Shown here piece after piece: positions 1 to 7,933 of a stretch of 64,000 bases of DNA. The translations under genes and the position numbers were made by a program. Within the stretch, counting starts at the first letter, position 1; each line of letters starts with the position of its first letter. The DNA comes from Planctomycetia bacterium (GTDB taxonomy: Bacteria; Planctomycetota; Phycisphaerae; UBA1845; UTPLA1), in assembly GCA_015075745.1 (NCBI GenBank), contig JABTTW010000002.1, positions 124,001 to 188,000 of the forward strand. Reading direction: 5' to 3'. The notes under the pieces were generated by a model. That model saw only the letters and a list, made by a program, of their open reading frames with translations, had not been told where the DNA came from and did no database searches.

Positions 1-1
1 A

Positions 2-244
2 CAAGTCGTCCAGTTCGTGGACACGCTTGTCGCCACTGCCTACAAGGAGGCCAAGAACGGCTTCATGCTGCCCGGCCTCGGCAAGCTGGTGCTGGTCCAG
101 CGAAAGGCCCGAATGGGACGGAACCCCGCGACCGGCGAGGCCATCAAGATTCCCGCGAAAAAGGTCGTCAAGTTCCGCGTGGCCAAGGCCGCCAAGGATG
201 CGATCCTCGGCACGAGCGGGACCAAGAAGAAGGGCCGAAAGTAG
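2..244 (+). CDS. HU/IHF-family DNA-binding protein (5' end outside window)
   Basis: C-terminal part of a histone-like HU protein, a dimeric nucleoid protein that bends DNA. The reading frame is open from the window edge, so the true start lies upstream. A GTG at 17 is in frame but falls inside the fold and is not the start. The visible part contains the family's beta-arm region: the PGLGKLV turn, then RKARMGRNPATGE, which is the RxGRNPxTGE DNA-intercalating arm with its proline. It ends with a lysine-rich tail (TKKKGRK) slightly longer than in classical HU. It lies about 280 bases upstream of a DksA-like gene on the same strand. Family call is secure; the missing N-terminus prevents a choice between HU and IHF-like subtypes. 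Confidence 0.9.
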   Translation, partial: QVVQFVDTLVATAYKEAKNGFMLPGLGKLVLVQRKARMGRNPATGEAIKIPAKKVVKFRVAKAAKDAILGTSGTKKKGRK

Positions 245-527
245 CCCTTCGGCGTTTTGCCAATCGTGCCTGGTTGTGGCCGGGCCGCGATGCAATGCCC
301 TTGCTCGCAGGGCATGGGGCCGGATCGTGCCTGCGCGGTCGCAAAGCCGGTTTCCCGGAAATCCGGCATCCTCGAACATAGAATCGTCGACTTGGCCCAG
401 GTTCGGTGGCACACGGGCACTTGACATAGACTCGGATCAACACGATCCTTCTTGCCCCGCGTTCGATCCGGCCAATTTTTCGGCCGGTGGCGCGGCGTGG
501 AAAACCGCGGCGGAGAATCGATTTTTG

Positions 528-1148
528 ATGGCCACATCCAAGAAGACATCGAAAAAGGCCGGTGGCTCCAAGACGGCGGGCGCAAAGACGAAGCCCAAGT
601 CCGCCGCCAAGGCCAAGCCTGCCGCCGCGACGAAGGCCTCGGCGAAGTCGAAAGCCAAGTCCAAGTCTCGGGCGGAGGCCGTCGCCCATGAATCCGCATC
701 TTCATCGATGTCTCCCGCCAAGACCGTCGTTGAGCGACCCGCCAAGCCGGCGAAGCCCGCCGTTGATGCGCAGTGGCAGGCTGATATGCGCGAGGCTCTG
801 GCAGCGCAGCGCCAGCGGCTGCTGACCGTCGTGCAGACGACTCAGGCGCAGATGGCCCAGAAGTCCGGCGACCTGGCCGACGTCAGCGACCGGGCATCCG
901 AAGGGTTCGAAGATGAACTCGACATGGGTCTCATGGCCATCGAGGCGGCCCAACTCGATGACATCGAAGCTGCCATCAAGCGAATCGACGACGGCACGTA
1001 CGGCATCTGCCTGACCTGCGCCAAGGCCGTGCCTCGCAAGCGACTTGAAGTGTTGCCGTTCGCCCGGCGCTGCCTGCCCTGTGAAGGCGAGCACGAACGC
1101 CGCGCGAAGAACATCGAGCCGAGCGACGAAGAGGAAGATTGGGACTAA
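528..1148 (+). CDS. DksA/TraR-type zinc-finger protein with Lys/Ala-rich N-terminal tail
   Basis: 206-residue protein in two parts. Residues 1 to about 60 are a Lys/Ala/Ser-rich, low-complexity basic tail resembling eukaryotic histone H1 or bacterial H1-like proteins. The C-terminal half is a DksA/TraR domain: a helical stretch with DELDMGLMAIEAAQ, then GTYGIC and a four-cysteine zinc finger (CLTC...CLPC). DksA-family proteins bind the secondary channel of RNA polymerase and modulate initiation with ppGpp. The ATG at 528 is chosen because the frame before it has no protein-like character. A perfect TTGACA at 421-426 could be a -35 box, but the -10 at normal spacing is weak. The family call is secure; the role of the tail (DNA binding?) is inference. 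Confidence 0.85.
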   Translation: MATSKKTSKKAGGSKTAGAKTKPKSAAKAKPAAATKASAKSKAKSKSRAEAVAHESASSSMSPAKTVVERPAKPAKPAVDAQWQADMREALAAQRQRLLTVVQTTQAQMAQKSGDLADVSDRASEGFEDELDMGLMAIEAAQLDDIEAAIKRIDDGTYGICLTCAKAVPRKRLEVLPFARRCLPCEGEHERRAKNIEPSDEEEDWD

Positions 1149-1195
1149 CCGTTCCGCTTCGGGCCTCTGACCGCGGCACCGCACTTCAGGCTTGA

Positions 1196-1552
1196 TTATT
1201 TCTTCTTGAGTGTCTGCTTGTCTTTTCCATCGCGGATCTCAAGCGTCTGCCCCATCATCATGTAAGTAGCGCCGTACTTCCGCTCGGGCTTTCCGGGATT
1301 CTTTAGCTTCAATTCGACACCATTGAAGTCGTAGGTCCCCGCGAGCCGAACATTCTCTTCGCCCTCCTTGGCCGAGGCGACATAGGTTCCGTTGTCATTG
1401 AAAGTCGCGTTGGTAATGAAGAACTTGGCATCATCGGCCTTGCCCGTGTTCTCCCATGTGCCGACCAGGGCGTTACTGCACCCGGCAGTGACGAATCCCA
1501 GCCCCAGGAGGCAAAACAGTCTCAATTTGGCGACCAATCCGTTTGGTTTCAT
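1196..1552 (-). CDS. Small putative lipoprotein
   Basis: Predicted 118-residue lipoprotein of unknown function. Start at 1552 (MKPNGL...) is preferred over the longer frame to 1582 because AAAGGAA lies six bases upstream and the lipoprotein signal peptide begins there: basic MKPNGLVAK, hydrophobic LFCLLGLGFV, lipobox TAGC. After the lipidated Cys the mature part contains LVGTWENTG, a short beta-rich region with alternating polar/hydrophobic residues (FNDNGTYVAS, LAGTYDFNG), and a lysine-rich end. The GTWE/GTYDF pattern recalls small lipocalin-like domains of planctomycete lipoproteins, but I cannot name the family. Monocistronic and convergent with the DksA-like gene. Confidence 0.75.
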   Translation of the reverse strand: MKPNGLVAKLRLFCLLGLGFVTAGCSNALVGTWENTGKADDAKFFITNATFNDNGTYVASAKEGEENVRLAGTYDFNGVELKLKNPGKPERKYGATYMMMGQTLEIRDGKDKQTLKKK

Positions 1553-1663
1553 GGTGATTCCTTTCGATACATCCGCGGCCATACATCTCGGCCGCTTAGG
1601 CGCAAGCTAAATCTCCAAAGCGTCACTGTCAACGCTGGTATGGCCGTCCCTTGGCCCGGCGTG

Positions 1664-1730
1664 TTGTTCTTAGCACGGAAGTCCGCTAGAATAGCGGGGC
1701 TAGTCCCGATGGTCCCGACATGGACGGGAC
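1664..1730 (+). promoter_or_regulatory. Putative infA promoter with two inverted repeats
   Basis: TTGTTC at 1664-1669 and TAGAAT at 1687-1692 have 17-base spacing. The -10 sits inside a perfect inverted repeat, CCGCTA-GAA-TAGCGG (1683-1697). A second one, GTCCCG...CGGGAC (1712-1730), would lie at the 5' end of the transcript. The leader to the infA start would be about 135 bases. Seen in sequence; function is inferred. Confidence 0.35.
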
Positions 1731-1833
1731 GACTGCCCGGTGACACGACTCCGCGGGCGGGCAATTCCGGATCAAACCGGATGGTCAATCTGACCGATAG
1801 ATTTCAGCGTGCGGAGTCGCTTTAGAAGGTTGT

Positions 1834-2058
1834 ATGGCGAACACAGAAGCAATTGAAGTCGAAGCGGAAGTCCTGCAGGCCCTGCCGAATACCATGTTTC
1901 GCTGCGAGTTTGAACTCGCCGGCAAGAAGCAGCTCGTCCTCGGTCACATCTCCGGCAGGCTCCGCAAGAACTTCATTCGCATTCTGCCCGGCGACAAGGT
2001 CCGCGTCGAGCTCTCACCCTACGACCTCACCCGCGGCCGCATCACCCGTCGCCTGTAA
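1834..2058 (+). CDS. infA: Translation initiation factor IF-1
   Basis: 74-residue S1/OB-fold protein that binds the ribosomal A site on the 30S subunit and helps IF-2 and IF-3 during initiation. Typical motifs are visible: [39 protein letters not shown] and [13 protein letters not shown]. Length is normal for the family (about 72). Start ATG at 1834 has AGAAGG four bases upstream. The gene stands alone rather than in the spc ribosomal operon; phoH runs convergently from the other side. Confidence 0.97.
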   Translation: MANTEAIEVEAEVLQALPNTMFRCEFELAGKKQLVLGHISGRLRKNFIRILPGDKVRVELSPYDLTRGRITRRL

Positions 2059-2091
2059 TTCGCGGCGCCCCCCGTTGATCTCCCCCCGAAG

Positions 2092-3042
2092 TCAGATCCC
2101 CGATTTCTTCGTTCGATCGCCGTACGCCTGGACGATCCGCGTCACCAGTTTATGACGGACGATGTCCAGCTCGCTGAGCCGGACCACCGCAATGCCTTCC
2201 ACATTGGAGAGGCGGCGCACCGCGTCGGCCAGGCCGCTGGCACTCTTGCTCTCCAGATCGGACTGGCTGTCGTCGCCGGTGATGATCATCTTGCTGTGCT
2301 CGCCCATGCGCGTCAGAAACATCAGCATTTGCGGAATGGTCGCGTTCTGCGCCTCGTCGAGGATGATCGCCGCGTTATTCAGCGTACGGCCCCGCATGAA
2401 GGCCAGCGGAATCACTTCAATGGCATCGTTCAGCATGAATCGCTTGATCTGCTCGAACTCCATCATGTCGTGCATCGCGTCGAAGAGCGGACGCAGGTAT
2501 GGATTCACCTTCGCCTGCATGTCTCCGGGCAGGTAGCCGAGCTTTTCGCCCGCCTCCACCGCGGGTCGTGCGAGGACGATTCGCTTGAGCCGGCCGACTT
2601 TGAGCAGCGACAGCGCCATCGCAACTGCCAGATAGGTCTTGCCCGTACCCGCCGGACCCAAGCAAAAGCAAAGGTCGTTTTCGGCGATCGCTCGGACATA
2701 CGCCGCTTGTCCGGCGGTCATCGGCCGAATGGCGGCCGAATGGCGATAGACGTGAATCGCGCCGGTGTCGTGCCGCGATTGCTGCGCCGCCAGCGACTCG
2801 AGCGCTTTCGCGACCGCGTCCTTTTCCAATCGACCCTTGTGCTTGAGCGTTTCCTGAAGTGACTCGATCAACGTGGCCGTCTTGGTGACGGCATCGGCGT
2901 CACCGACGAGCTTCAGTGTCGAGTCCCGCGCGAAAATCTTGACGCCCATTGCCTCGCGGATGGCGCGCAGGTTGCTGTCAGCCGGCCCGAACAATTCAAT
3001 CCGTCGGTCAACCGGGGCGTCGAGTGTGATGACCAATTCCAA
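2092..3042 (-). CDS. PhoH-like ATPase
   Basis: 316-residue PhoH-family P-loop ATPase/putative RNA helicase, cytoplasmic. An N-terminal KH-like segment (about 10-60) precedes the ATPase core: Walker A GPAGTGKT at 129-136, the RPAVEAGEKLGYLPGD family signature at 159-174, Walker B ILDEAQN near 227-233 and the sensor TGDDSQ. Members often sit with ybeY, an HD-domain membrane protein and cdsA in the YbeY rRNA-maturation neighbourhood. Here cdsA is directly upstream (42-base gap) but no ybeY is visible. Exact role unknown in most bacteria; family call secure. Confidence 0.93.
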   Translation of the reverse strand: MELVITLDAPVDRRIELFGPADSNLRAIREAMGVKIFARDSTLKLVGDADAVTKTATLIESLQETLKHKGRLEKDAVAKALESLAAQQSRHDTGAIHVYRHSAAIRPMTAGQAAYVRAIAENDLCFCLGPAGTGKTYLAVAMALSLLKVGRLKRIVLARPAVEAGEKLGYLPGDMQAKVNPYLRPLFDAMHDMMEFEQIKRFMLNDAIEVIPLAFMRGRTLNNAAIILDEAQNATIPQMLMFLTRMGEHSKMIITGDDSQSDLESKSASGLADAVRRLSNVEGIAVVRLSELDIVRHKLVTRIVQAYGDRTKKSGI

Positions 3043-3083
3043 GTGGCCAGCGGCTCCTTACGCGGCGATCTGCGCCGCGAGCG

Positions 3084-3995
3084 TTAATGTATCAGAATCC
3101 ACCATGCCACGGGAGCCGTCAGCAGCACGGAATCGAGAATGTCCAGCACGCCGCCGAAGGCCGGAATCGCCTGGGCCGAGTCCTTGGCCTGTGCGTCGCG
3201 TTTGATCAGCGATTCGAGCAAGTCGCCGGTCTGCCCGATCACCGCCATCAGAAACCCGAAAATCGCGGCCCGCCCGACGGTGAGAAAGGCCGGGGGAAAT
3301 GCCGCAGCCTGGCTCCCGTCGATCCATTTCGCCACGCCGACCGCCAGCACAATCGAAGCGACAACGCCCCCGCAAAGACCCTCCCAGGTCTTCTTGGGCG
3401 ACAGCCAGATGATGAGCTTGTGCCGACCGATGGCCCGGCCGGTGAAGTAGGCCCCAATGTCACAGATCTTCACGGTGGCGATGAAAAAGAGAACGATGGC
3501 GATGCCGTGCGGCGAACCGTCCAACCGAATTGAAACGATGAATTGCGGGAGCAACCCCAGGTACAGCACGGGCCAGATGGACACGGCCATGTCGCCGATC
3601 GCTCGGTCAGTCCTCCGTCGAAGCGCGACGAGAAAAAAGACGCCGAACAGGGCCGTGAGCAATGCGCCAACGGTTAACTGGGCAGGGGAGAGCTTCGCCA
3701 AGCCCCAATTCCCTGTAAGCCCGCTCTTGCAGAGAAACGGAATGGAAGCAATGAGTGAACTGACGATCGAAGGCCAGAGGGTCAGCGGCTGGTGACCGGC
3801 GCCGCGAAAGAGTCGAGTGATTTCCAGCCCGCCCAGGAAAACGAGAACGGCGACGGTGCCAGTCAAGATCGCCCCGTCGAACCTGAATTCCGCCGCATCC
3901 TGACTCACCCACGCAGCCAGTCGGCTATCCGCGTAAAGCAGACCGACCAGCACAGCAATGAGAATCGCGCCGAAGAGGAGTCGTTGCCAAAGCAT
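3084..3995 (-). CDS. cdsA: Phosphatidate cytidylyltransferase
   Basis: 303-residue polytopic inner-membrane enzyme making CDP-diacylglycerol from phosphatidate and CTP, the precursor of anionic phospholipids such as the cardiolipin made by the cls product at 23.5 kb. About seven hydrophobic segments are visible, starting with LLFGAILIAVLVGLLYA. The CDS-family signature is near the C-terminus: SLIKRDAQAKDS followed by PAFGGVLDILDS, with the conserved K-R-x4-K-D and the GG-x-LDxxDS end (GGVLDRiDS in most members). Length is within the family range. It lies between the C45-type hydrolase gene and phoH on the same strand. Confidence 0.93.
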   Translation of the reverse strand: MLWQRLLFGAILIAVLVGLLYADSRLAAWVSQDAAEFRFDGAILTGTVAVLVFLGGLEITRLFRGAGHQPLTLWPSIVSSLIASIPFLCKSGLTGNWGLAKLSPAQLTVGALLTALFGVFFLVALRRRTDRAIGDMAVSIWPVLYLGLLPQFIVSIRLDGSPHGIAIVLFFIATVKICDIGAYFTGRAIGRHKLIIWLSPKKTWEGLCGGVVASIVLAVGVAKWIDGSQAAAFPPAFLTVGRAAIFGFLMAVIGQTGDLLESLIKRDAQAKDSAQAIPAFGGVLDILDSVLLTAPVAWWILIH

Positions 3996-4033
3996 CGGAG
4001 AAGATTACCGTGCCGGCGCTGTTTGCAGAAGCT

Positions 4034-5344
4034 TCAGTTTCCAGCGGCCTGAACAGACCGGCTTTGAAGGAGGTCCGCGAGGTCGATTGACACGACGGGG
4101 CAATGCGGAGCCGATTTGCCATCCCGGGAGATCGCCACGTGCATTCGCCGGGCATTTGGCTCGAAAACCACGCTGTGATAGGTTAAGAGGCCGCGCTTGC
4201 CCGGCGGCGTTTCCTGAGCCACGCTTACCAAGAGCTTCCACGCCCCATCGACATCGAGCCGCTTCGATTCCTTCGACACCGCACTAAGCTGCTCATTGAG
4301 CCGTGCATACCGGTCACATGGCTCCGGCTCGGCACGCTTGCGGTAGTGATTCGTGGCGATCTGAAAGCCGGGATCGGCTTTCTTCTTTCCGGCGACCGCT
4401 GCCGCCCGAACCGTAACGCCGGATGAATCAAACATGCTTCCGTCATACTCAAAGACAATCGACGGACGACTTCGCCCTGTCAGATAGGGCGCGGACAAGA
4501 CGACGTTGTTGCCGACCCTGCTCAAGCACTTCGAGAGAATGTCTCGTCCGTCCATCGCCGCCGTCTCGGCATGGGCTGACTCGATCACCTGCCGCAACGA
4601 GAGACCGCGCGGGGTAAATCCGATGGGCATGGATGGCCCGTCGGTATGCACGTCGTGCATGCACACGCTGACGCCCTCGGCATTCATCCCTGTCAGACAG
4701 CCGATGAACCCCGGCCACGTGACGGAAACCCAGGGTATCTGCTTTTCGCTCGCGTCGGGAATTTGTACGATGAGAATCTGTCCGCCTTCGAGGGCTCGCA
4801 GACTGTGCCAGTCGAGATTTCGCCCGCTGATCGTGTCTCCATCCTTCGTCAGCGGTCCCCAGGCCGCGAATGACGAACAAGCCACCCGGGAAATTTCCGG
4901 AATGCAATTGATCGTGACCAGATCGTCGAACTCAATCGCCCGACCCAGCCGAGACAAGTACCCGCCATCCGGAAGCTTTGCCCGGATACCTGAGAGCATG
5001 CCTTCAAGCTCCTCCTTGAATCGCGGCGCGACGGCCATCGTCCGGAGCATGGCCCGCGCCTTTTGCTCGTAGAGCTTCGCGCCCTCTTCGCCCGGTGTGA
5101 TCTCCTCCAGATAGCCGTTCAGGAGGCGAACGATCTCATCGCCGAGGAAGTAGCCGTGAGCGTAACCCCGCTCCTTCGCCGTCCCCCAGATGCGGAGCAC
5201 GCGAAGCGACCCGACCTCGCGGATTTCCCCGTGAGCGCGCGCTTCAGTCCCGGCGTCGCCGCGCGCGAGCGACCCGGGAACCAGTACGCACGCTGCGATC
5301 AGCGCGATCGCCGCCGTGCGAATGAGCGGCCTGTGTATTTTCAC
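4034..5344 (-). CDS. Secreted C45-like Ntn hydrolase (acyl-CoA:6-APA acyltransferase fold)
   Basis: 436-residue exported protein. A signal peptide is visible ([27 protein letters not shown]). The mature part has the N-terminal-nucleophile hydrolase layout of peptidase family C45 and linear amide hydrolases: [13 protein letters not shown] early, then a candidate nucleophile Cys156 in [11 protein letters not shown], followed by [12 protein letters not shown] and the later GMNAEGVSV. Such enzymes autocleave to expose the Cys and hydrolyse amide bonds of small substrates; the substrate here cannot be told. The start overlaps the recA stop by four bases (5341-5344), so it is probably translated from the recA message, an odd partner. 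Confidence 0.75.
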   Translation of the reverse strand: MKIHRPLIRTAAIALIAACVLVPGSLARGDAGTEARAHGEIREVGSLRVLRIWGTAKERGYAHGYFLGDEIVRLLNGYLEEITPGEEGAKLYEQKARAMLRTMAVAPRFKEELEGMLSGIRAKLPDGGYLSRLGRAIEFDDLVTINCIPEISRVACSSFAAWGPLTKDGDTISGRNLDWHSLRALEGGQILIVQIPDASEKQIPWVSVTWPGFIGCLTGMNAEGVSVCMHDVHTDGPSMPIGFTPRGLSLRQVIESAHAETAAMDGRDILSKCLSRVGNNVVLSAPYLTGRSRPSIVFEYDGSMFDSSGVTVRAAAVAGKKKADPGFQIATNHYRKRAEPEPCDRYARLNEQLSAVSKESKRLDVDGAWKLLVSVAQETPPGKRGLLTYHSVVFEPNARRMHVAISRDGKSAPHCPVVSIDLADLLQSRSVQAAGN

Positions 5345-6507
5345 CTTGCCCCTACCGCCGTCTTACGCCCGACCGCGCCGGGTCGGCCCTTTACCGCGGG
5401 AACGGACTTGCTCACCGGCGCTTCGACTTTTCCCGCGGGTTCCGCCTTGCTCGTTGCCTGGGCCTCTTTGGCCTCTTTGGCATCCTTCTCGGCCTCCGGC
5501 TTCGCTCCGCCGAGCAGCCCGTTCACCTCGAGAATCTTGATCCGAATCTCCTCGAAGAGCTGCGGATTGTCCTTGAGGAAGACCTTGGCGTTTTCCTTGC
5601 CCTGTCCAAGCTGAACGTCGCCGTATCGCAGCCACGCCCCCTGTCGCTCGATGAGCGTATGTTTGATGCCCAGTTCGATGAGATCGCCCTCCCGGCTGAT
5701 GCCGGAGTCGAACATGATGTCGAACAGGGTCTCGCGAAAGGGCGGAGCGACCTTGTTCTTGACCACGCGGGCCTTCACCTGGCTGCCGGTGACCTTGTCG
5801 CCCTCCTTGATCGAGGCGATGCGTCGCACGTCGATGCGGATCGAACTGTAGAACTTCAGGGCCCTACCGCCCGGCGTCGTCTCAGGACTGCCGAACATCA
5901 CACCGATTTTCTCGCGAATCTGGTTGATGAAGATGACGATCGATCGACTTTTGGCGATGCCCGCCGTCAGTTTTCGCATGCCTTGGCTCATCAGCCGGGC
6001 CTGCACGCCGACCGAGGCCTGCCCCATCTCGCCCTCCAACTCGCTCTTGGGTGTCAGGGCGGCGACCGAGTCCACGACGATCACGTCGACCGCGTTCGAT
6101 CGGACGAGCATGTCGGTAATCTCCAGCGCCTGCTCGCCGCAGTCCGGCTGGCTCACCAGGAGCGTCTCGGGGTTCACGCCGCAGCGCTTCATCCAGGCGG
6201 GGTCCAGTGCGTGTTCCGCGTCGACAAAGGCCGCCACCCCGTCGGCCCGCTGCGCCGCGGCGATGACGTGCAGCGCCAGCGTCGTCTTGCCGCTCGACTC
6301 GGGACCGAAGATCTCGACGATTCTCCCCCGCGGCAGGCCCGCTCCGCCGAGGGCCAGGTCCAGCGAAAGGGCTCCCGTGCTGATGCCGTCCTTGGCCGCG
6401 GAGAGATTCGCGTCCAATTGCATGATGGCGCCTTTGCCATAGGTCTTCTCGATTTGTTGCAGGGCCCGATCCAGTGCCTGCTGCCGTTTGCCGTCACCAC
6501 TAGACAT
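5341..6507 (-). CDS. recA: Recombinase RecA
   Basis: DNA-dependent ATPase for strand exchange and SOS induction. Start at 6507 ([10 protein letters not shown]) is chosen over the frame to 6621 because GGGAGAA precedes it and homology begins there. 388 residues. Visible motifs: [14 protein letters not shown], Walker A GPESSGKT at 68-75, VDAEHALDP, the [20 protein letters not shown]1 region, [11 protein letters not shown] and [10 protein letters not shown]. The C-terminal tail beyond the core is longer than usual and rich in Ala/Lys/Glu, ending in [15 protein letters not shown]. First gene of a leftward block that continues into the C45-like hydrolase by a 4-base overlap. A promoter with an adjacent inverted repeat is described separately. 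Confidence 0.98.
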   Translation of the reverse strand: MSSGDGKRQQALDRALQQIEKTYGKGAIMQLDANLSAAKDGISTGALSLDLALGGAGLPRGRIVEIFGPESSGKTTLALHVIAAAQRADGVAAFVDAEHALDPAWMKRCGVNPETLLVSQPDCGEQALEITDMLVRSNAVDVIVVDSVAALTPKSELEGEMGQASVGVQARLMSQGMRKLTAGIAKSRSIVIFINQIREKIGVMFGSPETTPGGRALKFYSSIRIDVRRIASIKEGDKVTGSQVKARVVKNKVAPPFRETLFDIMFDSGISREGDLIELGIKHTLIERQGAWLRYGDVQLGQGKENAKVFLKDNPQLFEEIRIKILEVNGLLGGAKPEAEKDAKEAKEAQATSKAEPAGKVEAPVSKSVPAVKGRPGAVGRKTAVGAR

Positions 6508-6588
6508 AGATATTTCTCCCGTCGGTCCAGTTTTCGTGAGGCGACGCACCCTCGGCGGCTCCTTCCGCCGGCGCATCGCACATCTGTT

Positions 6589-6637
6589 ATCATGCCACCA
6601 TATCGGGCGGGAGGCAAGCACATTTTTAGGAAAATGT
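6589..6637 (-). promoter_or_regulatory. Putative recA promoter with upstream inverted repeat
   Basis: Read on the minus strand: TTGCCT (6612-6617) and CATGAT (6589-6594), 17 bases apart, predicting a leader of roughly 75 bases before the recA ATG. Two bases upstream of the -35 is a perfect inverted repeat, ACATTTT-n4-AAAATGT (6620-6637), an AT-rich palindrome in a GC-rich genome. It could be an operator or an activator site. It does not match the GAAC-n4-GTTC or CTGT-n8-ACAG LexA boxes. Confidence 0.4.
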
Positions 6638-6822
6638 TAGGTACACCCGAATAGGGGGTTTTGGCGGACCGGACGTCCGCCCTTCGCGGCGGTTTCTCGC
6701 CGACCCATCTGCCCCATGTGGGACTCGGCCGGCTTGTACGCTCGGCGCCCGCGGATTAGGTTCCGACGCCATGGGGGCGGTTGTCGAAGACAAGGGCCGT
6801 GTGCCAGCGGCCTTGCAGCCCC

Positions 6823-7914
6823 ATGAACCAACTCCATATCGATCAGCTTCAGGCTCCGCAGTCCGGAAGGAGTCGGCTTAAGATTCGCCTCTGGCGAGAG
6901 TGGTGCTTCTATCGCGCTGCCCTGGGCCACCTGTGGAAGCGGCTCCTGCTGATGCTGGCCATACTCCTGGCCGGCGGCTTCGCCTTTCGGGCTATGGAGC
7001 CGGAAAAGCAACTCTCCCTTCCCAAGGCCACCTATTACACCTTCAGCCTGATCTTCGGCGAGCCGCCCGAGGAGTTCCCGGAATCCGTTCTGCTACAGGT
7101 AATGTTCTTCCTCGTGCCCATCCTGGGCCTCACCGTCATCATCGAGGGAATCGTCGATCTGGCCGTGCTGGTGGGAGACCGTCGGCGATTTGAAAGGAGC
7201 TGGTGTGCGACCATGGCGGCATCATTGACCAACCACATCATTCTCATCGGGCTCGGTAAGCTCGGCTATCGCACTTATCGCCTCCTGCACCGCCTCGGCG
7301 AGCCGATCGTGGTCATCGAGCGCGATGCTCAGTGCCAGTTTCTCGACACGATTCGCCGAAACGGCACGCCGCTGCTCATCGGCGACGCCCGCCGCAATGC
7401 CCTGCTGGAAGACGCGAATATCCGCCACGCCAAGAGCATCGTCCTCGCGGCCGACGATGACCTTGCCAATCTGGAAATCGCCCTGGATGCTCGCGGCATG
7501 AAGCCGGACATCCGCGTGGTCTTGCGCATGTTCGACCAGAACATGGCCGACAAGATCCGCCAGGGGTTCGACATTCACATTGCCATGAGCCAGTCAGCGA
7601 TCAGCGCGCCGGCCTTCGCCGTCGCCGCGATCGAGTCCTCCATCGTCGGCAGCTTCATCGTCGGCGAGCAGCTCATCGTCATGCAGCGATGGGACGTCCG
7701 CGAGGAAGGCCCCTTCGCCAGCAAGACCGTCGGGCAGATCATGACGCAGTTCGGCGTCGGCGTGACTCAGCATTCCCCGGCAGGCGGTGGGGAGATTCGC
7801 CTGTTTCCGCCGCCCGACACGGTCATTCAGCCCGGAGACGTTCTTCTGCTGCAGGCGCCCTATCACACGATTCAGGGGCTAAGGTCGCGTGTGACGGCTC
7901 ATTCCCACGCATGA
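6823..7914 (+). CDS. Two-TM channel-like protein with RCK (TrkA-N/TrkA-C) domains
   Basis: 363 residues from ATG 6823 (a TTG at 6781 would add 14 residues). A first membrane helix (LLLMLAILLAGGFAF) is followed by a pore-like segment and a second helix (VMFFLVPILGLTVIIEG). Then comes an RCK domain with a Rossmann motif (HIILIGLGKLGYRTYRLL, acidic end VVIERD) and a C-terminal TrkA-C-like domain (GQIMTQFGV...QPGDVLLLQAP). The architecture is that of RCK-gated potassium channels, but the expected filter T-x-GYG is absent: the region reads YYTFSLIFGEPPEEFPE. Ion selectivity is therefore uncertain. It may gate another ion or be a sensor. Divergent from recA. Confidence 0.8.
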   Translation: MNQLHIDQLQAPQSGRSRLKIRLWREWCFYRAALGHLWKRLLLMLAILLAGGFAFRAMEPEKQLSLPKATYYTFSLIFGEPPEEFPESVLLQVMFFLVPILGLTVIIEGIVDLAVLVGDRRRFERSWCATMAASLTNHIILIGLGKLGYRTYRLLHRLGEPIVVIERDAQCQFLDTIRRNGTPLLIGDARRNALLEDANIRHAKSIVLAADDDLANLEIALDARGMKPDIRVVLRMFDQNMADKIRQGFDIHIAMSQSAISAPAFAVAAIESSIVGSFIVGEQLIVMQRWDVREEGPFASKTVGQIMTQFGVGVTQHSPAGGGEIRLFPPPDTVIQPGDVLLLQAPYHTIQGLRSRVTAHSHA

Positions 7915-7933
7915 TAGTTCACTACGTTTCAAG

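Noticed and set aside
5659..6654. 331-residue plus-strand frame opposite recA
   Set aside because: Shadow of recA; Arg/His/Asp-rich antisense composition typical of GC-rich coding DNA.
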